From Alistipes sp. UBA940 (GTDB lineage Bacteria > Bacteroidota > Bacteroidia > Bacteroidales > Rikenellaceae): a stretch of 64,000 nt of DNA. Of this stretch, positions 61,805 through 64,000 are shown in pieces (within the stretch, counting starts at the first letter, position 1; every line of letters starts with the position of its first letter). Made by a program: the position numbers and the translations under genes. Under the pieces are notes generated by a model. It was not told the origin of the DNA, did not search any database, and saw nothing but the letters and a program-made list of their open reading frames with translations. The stretch spans positions 26,116 to 90,115 of the forward strand of contig DBDE01000043.1 in the NCBI GenBank assembly GCA_002293425.1, in the 5' to 3' direction.

Positions 61805-63061
61805 TTACAGAGTGGTCAGTCGCAAATTGCGGAACAGCACCTTGATGCCGCCGCCGTCGTGGATTTGCAAAGCCAGGCGACCCTGTTTTTTGGTGAACGC
61901 AACGTCGGTAAAGTCGGTCACCAACTCCCCGTTGAGCCAAACCTGCGCCGTATCGCCCACAACCTTCACCCGCATAGTGTTCCACCCATCCACCAGCTTA
62001 TCCTCCGCCGGACGGGTCAACCAACCGCGACCATAGCTCTCGTAAATTCCGCCCGAGTCGTGACCAGCCGGAGCAACCTCCACCTGCCAGCCGTTGACCA
62101 TCGCGGGCGGCAAAACTATCGAGCGGAAGAAGAAGCCGCTGTTGCCGTTGGAGAGTTGATTGAACTCGAATGTGGCGTCGAAATCGTCATAATATTCCCT
62201 TGTCGCAAGGTAGCCGTATTGCTTGTCCTCGCCGCTCTCGACAACGATGCACCCATCCTCGACGTAGAACTTTTCGGTGCCGTAGACCACCCAATTATCG
62301 AGATCGGTGCCATTGAACAGCTCCACTTCACGACCGGCTTTGCGCGGCAACTCTTTGATCTTCACATTGCGGAACGAGGCCGGATAGCCGTGGTCCTGCA
62401 AGCAAATCAAACCCCGATGCGCAAGTCCGTATTCGGGCGCATGGGCCCACTTGCCACTATCGCGGCGGGCAAACCAATCGTCGGTCCACGCCTCATATTC
62501 GATGGTCTTCACCCCGTTGAGCCAATACTCGACGTGGCCGTTGTCGAAGATAATTTCGGACCTGTTCCACTCCCCGGGAGGGTTGATAGTGACGGTCGAG
62601 TGGTCGGGCAAGTACATCGCATAGTCGACCCCCATACTCTGCCAATCGGCCAGCTTTTCGCCTGTCTGCGCTTCATAGCCTTCGACGTCGATGAGCTGAT
62701 ATTCGGGTCCGGTGATGTACGGAACGGTAAACTCGGGCCGCTCGACAACGTGGTACAGGATGCCGCTGTTGCCGCCCTCTGACAACTTCCAGTCGATGCT
62801 GAAGTGGAAATTCTCATACTCGCGGTCGGTGACGATATAGCCACTCGCGTCGCTGCCACTGCCGTCGGCCTGAATCGCGCCGTCCACCACGTGCCAACCC
62901 GTCAACCCGACAGCGTTGAAATTGCGCCACCCGTCCAGCGATTGTCCGTCGAACAGCAACTGCCACCCGTCGGCCGTCTCGGCCTCGGTCAACACATTGG
63001 TCTTCTGTCCGCAAGCAGACAAAACTAAAAGTAAAAAACTAAAAACTAAAAACTGTTTCAT
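61805..63061 (-). CDS. Lipoprotein with two DUF1080 (3-keto-disaccharide hydrolase-like) domains
   Basis: A 418-residue lipoprotein (lipobox LVLSACG). Each half has the concanavalin-like DUF1080 pattern: WQLLFDGQSLDGWRN ... GNSGILYHV ... GVKTIEYEAW, then VELFNGTDLDNWVVYGTEKF ... NGNSGFFFRS. Single-domain homologues hydrolyse 3-keto-glycosides in the periplasm. The start at 63061 gives a clean signal peptide whose codons are ACTAAAA-type heptamers. It lies between aroE and miaB on the same strand. Confidence 0.85.
   Translation of the reverse strand: MKQFLVFSFLLLVLSACGQKTNVLTEAETADGWQLLFDGQSLDGWRNFNAVGLTGWHVVDGAIQADGSGSDASGYIVTDREYENFHFSIDWKLSEGGNSGILYHVVERPEFTVPYITGPEYQLIDVEGYEAQTGEKLADWQSMGVDYAMYLPDHSTVTINPPGEWNRSEIIFDNGHVEYWLNGVKTIEYEAWTDDWFARRDSGKWAHAPEYGLAHRGLICLQDHGYPASFRNVKIKELPRKAGREVELFNGTDLDNWVVYGTEKFYVEDGCIVVESGEDKQYGYLATREYYDDFDATFEFNQLSNGNSGFFFRSIVLPPAMVNGWQVEVAPAGHDSGGIYESYGRGWLTRPAEDKLVDGWNTMRVKVVGDTAQVWLNGELVTDFTDVAFTKKQGRLALQIHDGGGIKVLFRNLRLTTL
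63034..63054. repeat. Heptamer tandem repeat in signal-peptide codons
   Basis: Three perfect AAAAACT units (plus strand) plus degenerate units to the left encode the hydrophobic core of the DUF1080 signal peptide. Slippage by one unit would shift the frame. Confidence 0.75.
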
Positions 63062-63096
63062 AATATTTAGATAATTTAGGTAATTTAGGTAATCGG

Positions 63097-63882
63097 CTAA
63101 CGCGACGCTTTTTTCATTTGCGAAGCACTGTTCCATATCTCCCAATTGCGTTCGGCCTGGGCTTCGAGCATCGAACGGCCGTTCAGCGTCCTCGCGCCGC
63201 GCCATTTCCCCTCGGCCAAAAACGCGGTCAGTGGCGGATTGTAGATCAGATCGTAAAGATAGTGTCCGCTCCCGATCGCCCCATAAGGTATCGGCGGCTT
63301 CTCCCCCACCCGCGGCGACATCCCGAGCGGAGTGGTGTTGACTATCAATTTATGACTATTAACGACCAACGGCGTCAACTCGTCATACTGCGGGCGCGAA
63401 ACAGTGCGAAAGTCGATGCCCCTGCTACGCAGAACATAGCACACCGCCGCCGAAGCCCCGCCCGTTCCCAGAACCATTGCCCGTAAGCTCTCGGCCCGAC
63501 CCCGACCCCCCACGGGGCGGGCCGACGGACTTGCAGGCAAGTCCGAAAAAAAACCATCTCCCAACAAACTCCGCAACCCCACCTCGAACCCATAAGCATC
63601 GGTGTTGTAACCCCACAACTCCCCGCCCACGATCTTCACGCAATTCACCGCCCCGATCTGTTGCGCCTCGGGCGAAAGGTGGTCGATGAAACGAACAACC
63701 TCCTTCTTGTAAGGTATCGTCACATTGAACCCTTCCAACTCGCGATTTCGAGCGAGCATATCGGGCAAATCGTCGATAGCCGGAAGCTCAAAATTGAGAT
63801 ACCTCACACCGTACTTCTGTTCGAAATAGCCCTTCGAAAAGGAGTGTCCCAACGGATTGCCTATGATTCCCAGTGTTCTCAC
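63097..63882 (-). CDS. aroE: Shikimate dehydrogenase
   Basis: NADP-dependent enzyme of the shikimate pathway. GIIGNPLGHSFSKGYF, NVTIPYKKEV (catalytic Lys), NTDAYGF and LGTGGASAAVCYVL (cofactor loop) are intact. The GTG at 63882 is the only start that fits; it overlaps the stop of the upstream gene. About 20 extra residues (SDLPASPSARPVGGRGRAES), encoded by a palindromic element, sit just before the cofactor domain. Confidence 0.93.
   Translation of the reverse strand: MRTLGIIGNPLGHSFSKGYFEQKYGVRYLNFELPAIDDLPDMLARNRELEGFNVTIPYKKEVVRFIDHLSPEAQQIGAVNCVKIVGGELWGYNTDAYGFEVGLRSLLGDGFFSDLPASPSARPVGGRGRAESLRAMVLGTGGASAAVCYVLRSRGIDFRTVSRPQYDELTPLVVNSHKLIVNTTPLGMSPRVGEKPPIPYGAIGSGHYLYDLIYNPPLTAFLAEGKWRGARTLNGRSMLEAQAERNWEIWNSASQMKKASR
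63491..63545. repeat. GC-rich double-hairpin element inside aroE
   Basis: TCGGCCCG (63491-63498) pairs with CGGGCCGA (63518-63525), then CGGACTTGC-ag-GCAAGTCCG (63526-63545). The same plan and the same CTTGC/GCAAG core as the tsaB copy. It is translated in frame. Confidence 0.75.
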
Positions 63883-64000
63883 AAAAAATAACGCACCAAA
63901 ACAAATCCGCCCACCAACAGCACCGTAAAACCCAACGCCAGCCAATTGAAATAGCGGTCGATAAAGACCTTGATCGGAGCTCCTAACCGCCAGATCAACC
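63879..64000 (-). CDS. C-terminal end of a membrane protein (partial)
   Basis: The last 40 codons of a gene that enters from the right edge: LIWRLGAPIKVFIDRYF, then a helix NWLALGFTVLLVGGFVLVRYFL. The stop overlaps the aroE GTG. The helix-plus-basic end would fit a DedA/VTT-type protein, but too little is visible to name it. Confidence 0.55.
   Translation of the reverse strand, partial: LIWRLGAPIKVFIDRYFNWLALGFTVLLVGGFVLVRYFL

Overview
The window looks like chromosomal DNA of a Bacteroidota bacterium, order Bacteroidales, most probably Rikenellaceae (Alistipes or a close relative). This rests on: the Bacteroidota promoter -7 box (TAnnTTTG) just upstream of many starts; a type V (FimA/Mfa1-like) fimbrial operon with FimB/Mfa2, DUF3868 and DUF3575 genes; a DUF2723 membrane glycosyltransferase; a putative porin; TonB-linked M56 signalling; the carboxynorspermidine route to polyamines; and a methanogen-type cysteate synthase, as expected of a sulfonolipid maker. 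Species assignment is inference.

Layout. 1-14.6 kb: housekeeping genes (ffh, a UbiA-type prenyltransferase, lepA, uvrB, GtrA, a dCMP-type deaminase, tsaB, smpB, plsY), then pssA - porin - lytic transglycosylase - Bro-N read leftward, and a mannose-1-phosphate guanylyltransferase. 14.6-23.3 kb, all leftward: BlaI/M56 regulatory pair, a TonB-domain protein, cysteate synthase, and the polyamine genes nspC and a carboxynorspermidine synthase homologue around an Ig-like lipoprotein; then tRNA-Lys. 23.3-33.7 kb: a MacB-type export system (ATPase, permease, adaptor, TolC) divergent from a sigma-54 response regulator and histidine kinase. This block lies between two perfect 50-bp direct repeats.

33.7-44.4 kb is the most interesting part. 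A diversity-generating retroelement (DGR: reverse transcriptase, template repeat, Avd-like protein, small accessory ORF) is joined to a type V fimbrial operon. The last operon gene encodes a large lipoprotein that ends in the variable repeat. Template and variable repeats are 187 bp and differ at one base, a template adenine read as T in the gene. A hairpin lies 7 bp past the variable repeat, as in known DGRs. Upstream, near-palindromic 25-bp sites flank a segment holding a promoter aimed at the operon, next to a tyrosine recombinase. This suggests two layers of variation: on/off switching of the fimbria and mutagenesis of a surface protein.

44.5-64 kb: housekeeping genes (Stealth transferase, ruvX, def, meaB, an LpxL-like acyltransferase, rsmI, lysA, prfB, cysS, DUF2723, miaB, aroE), tRNA-Gln and tRNA-Leu, and a run of small accessory enzymes. 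Two orphan C-terminal cassettes of the same broad domain family as the DGR target sit directly behind ffh (window start) and miaB (60.3 kb). Their frameworks are identical and their differences are concentrated in a few codons, as expected of variable-repeat alleles or silent donor cassettes. GC-rich palindromic elements lie inside tsaB, cysS, aroE and a hypothetical gene without breaking frame, and short tandem repeats form signal-peptide codons of two exported proteins. No CRISPR array, rRNA or recognisable insertion sequence was seen.
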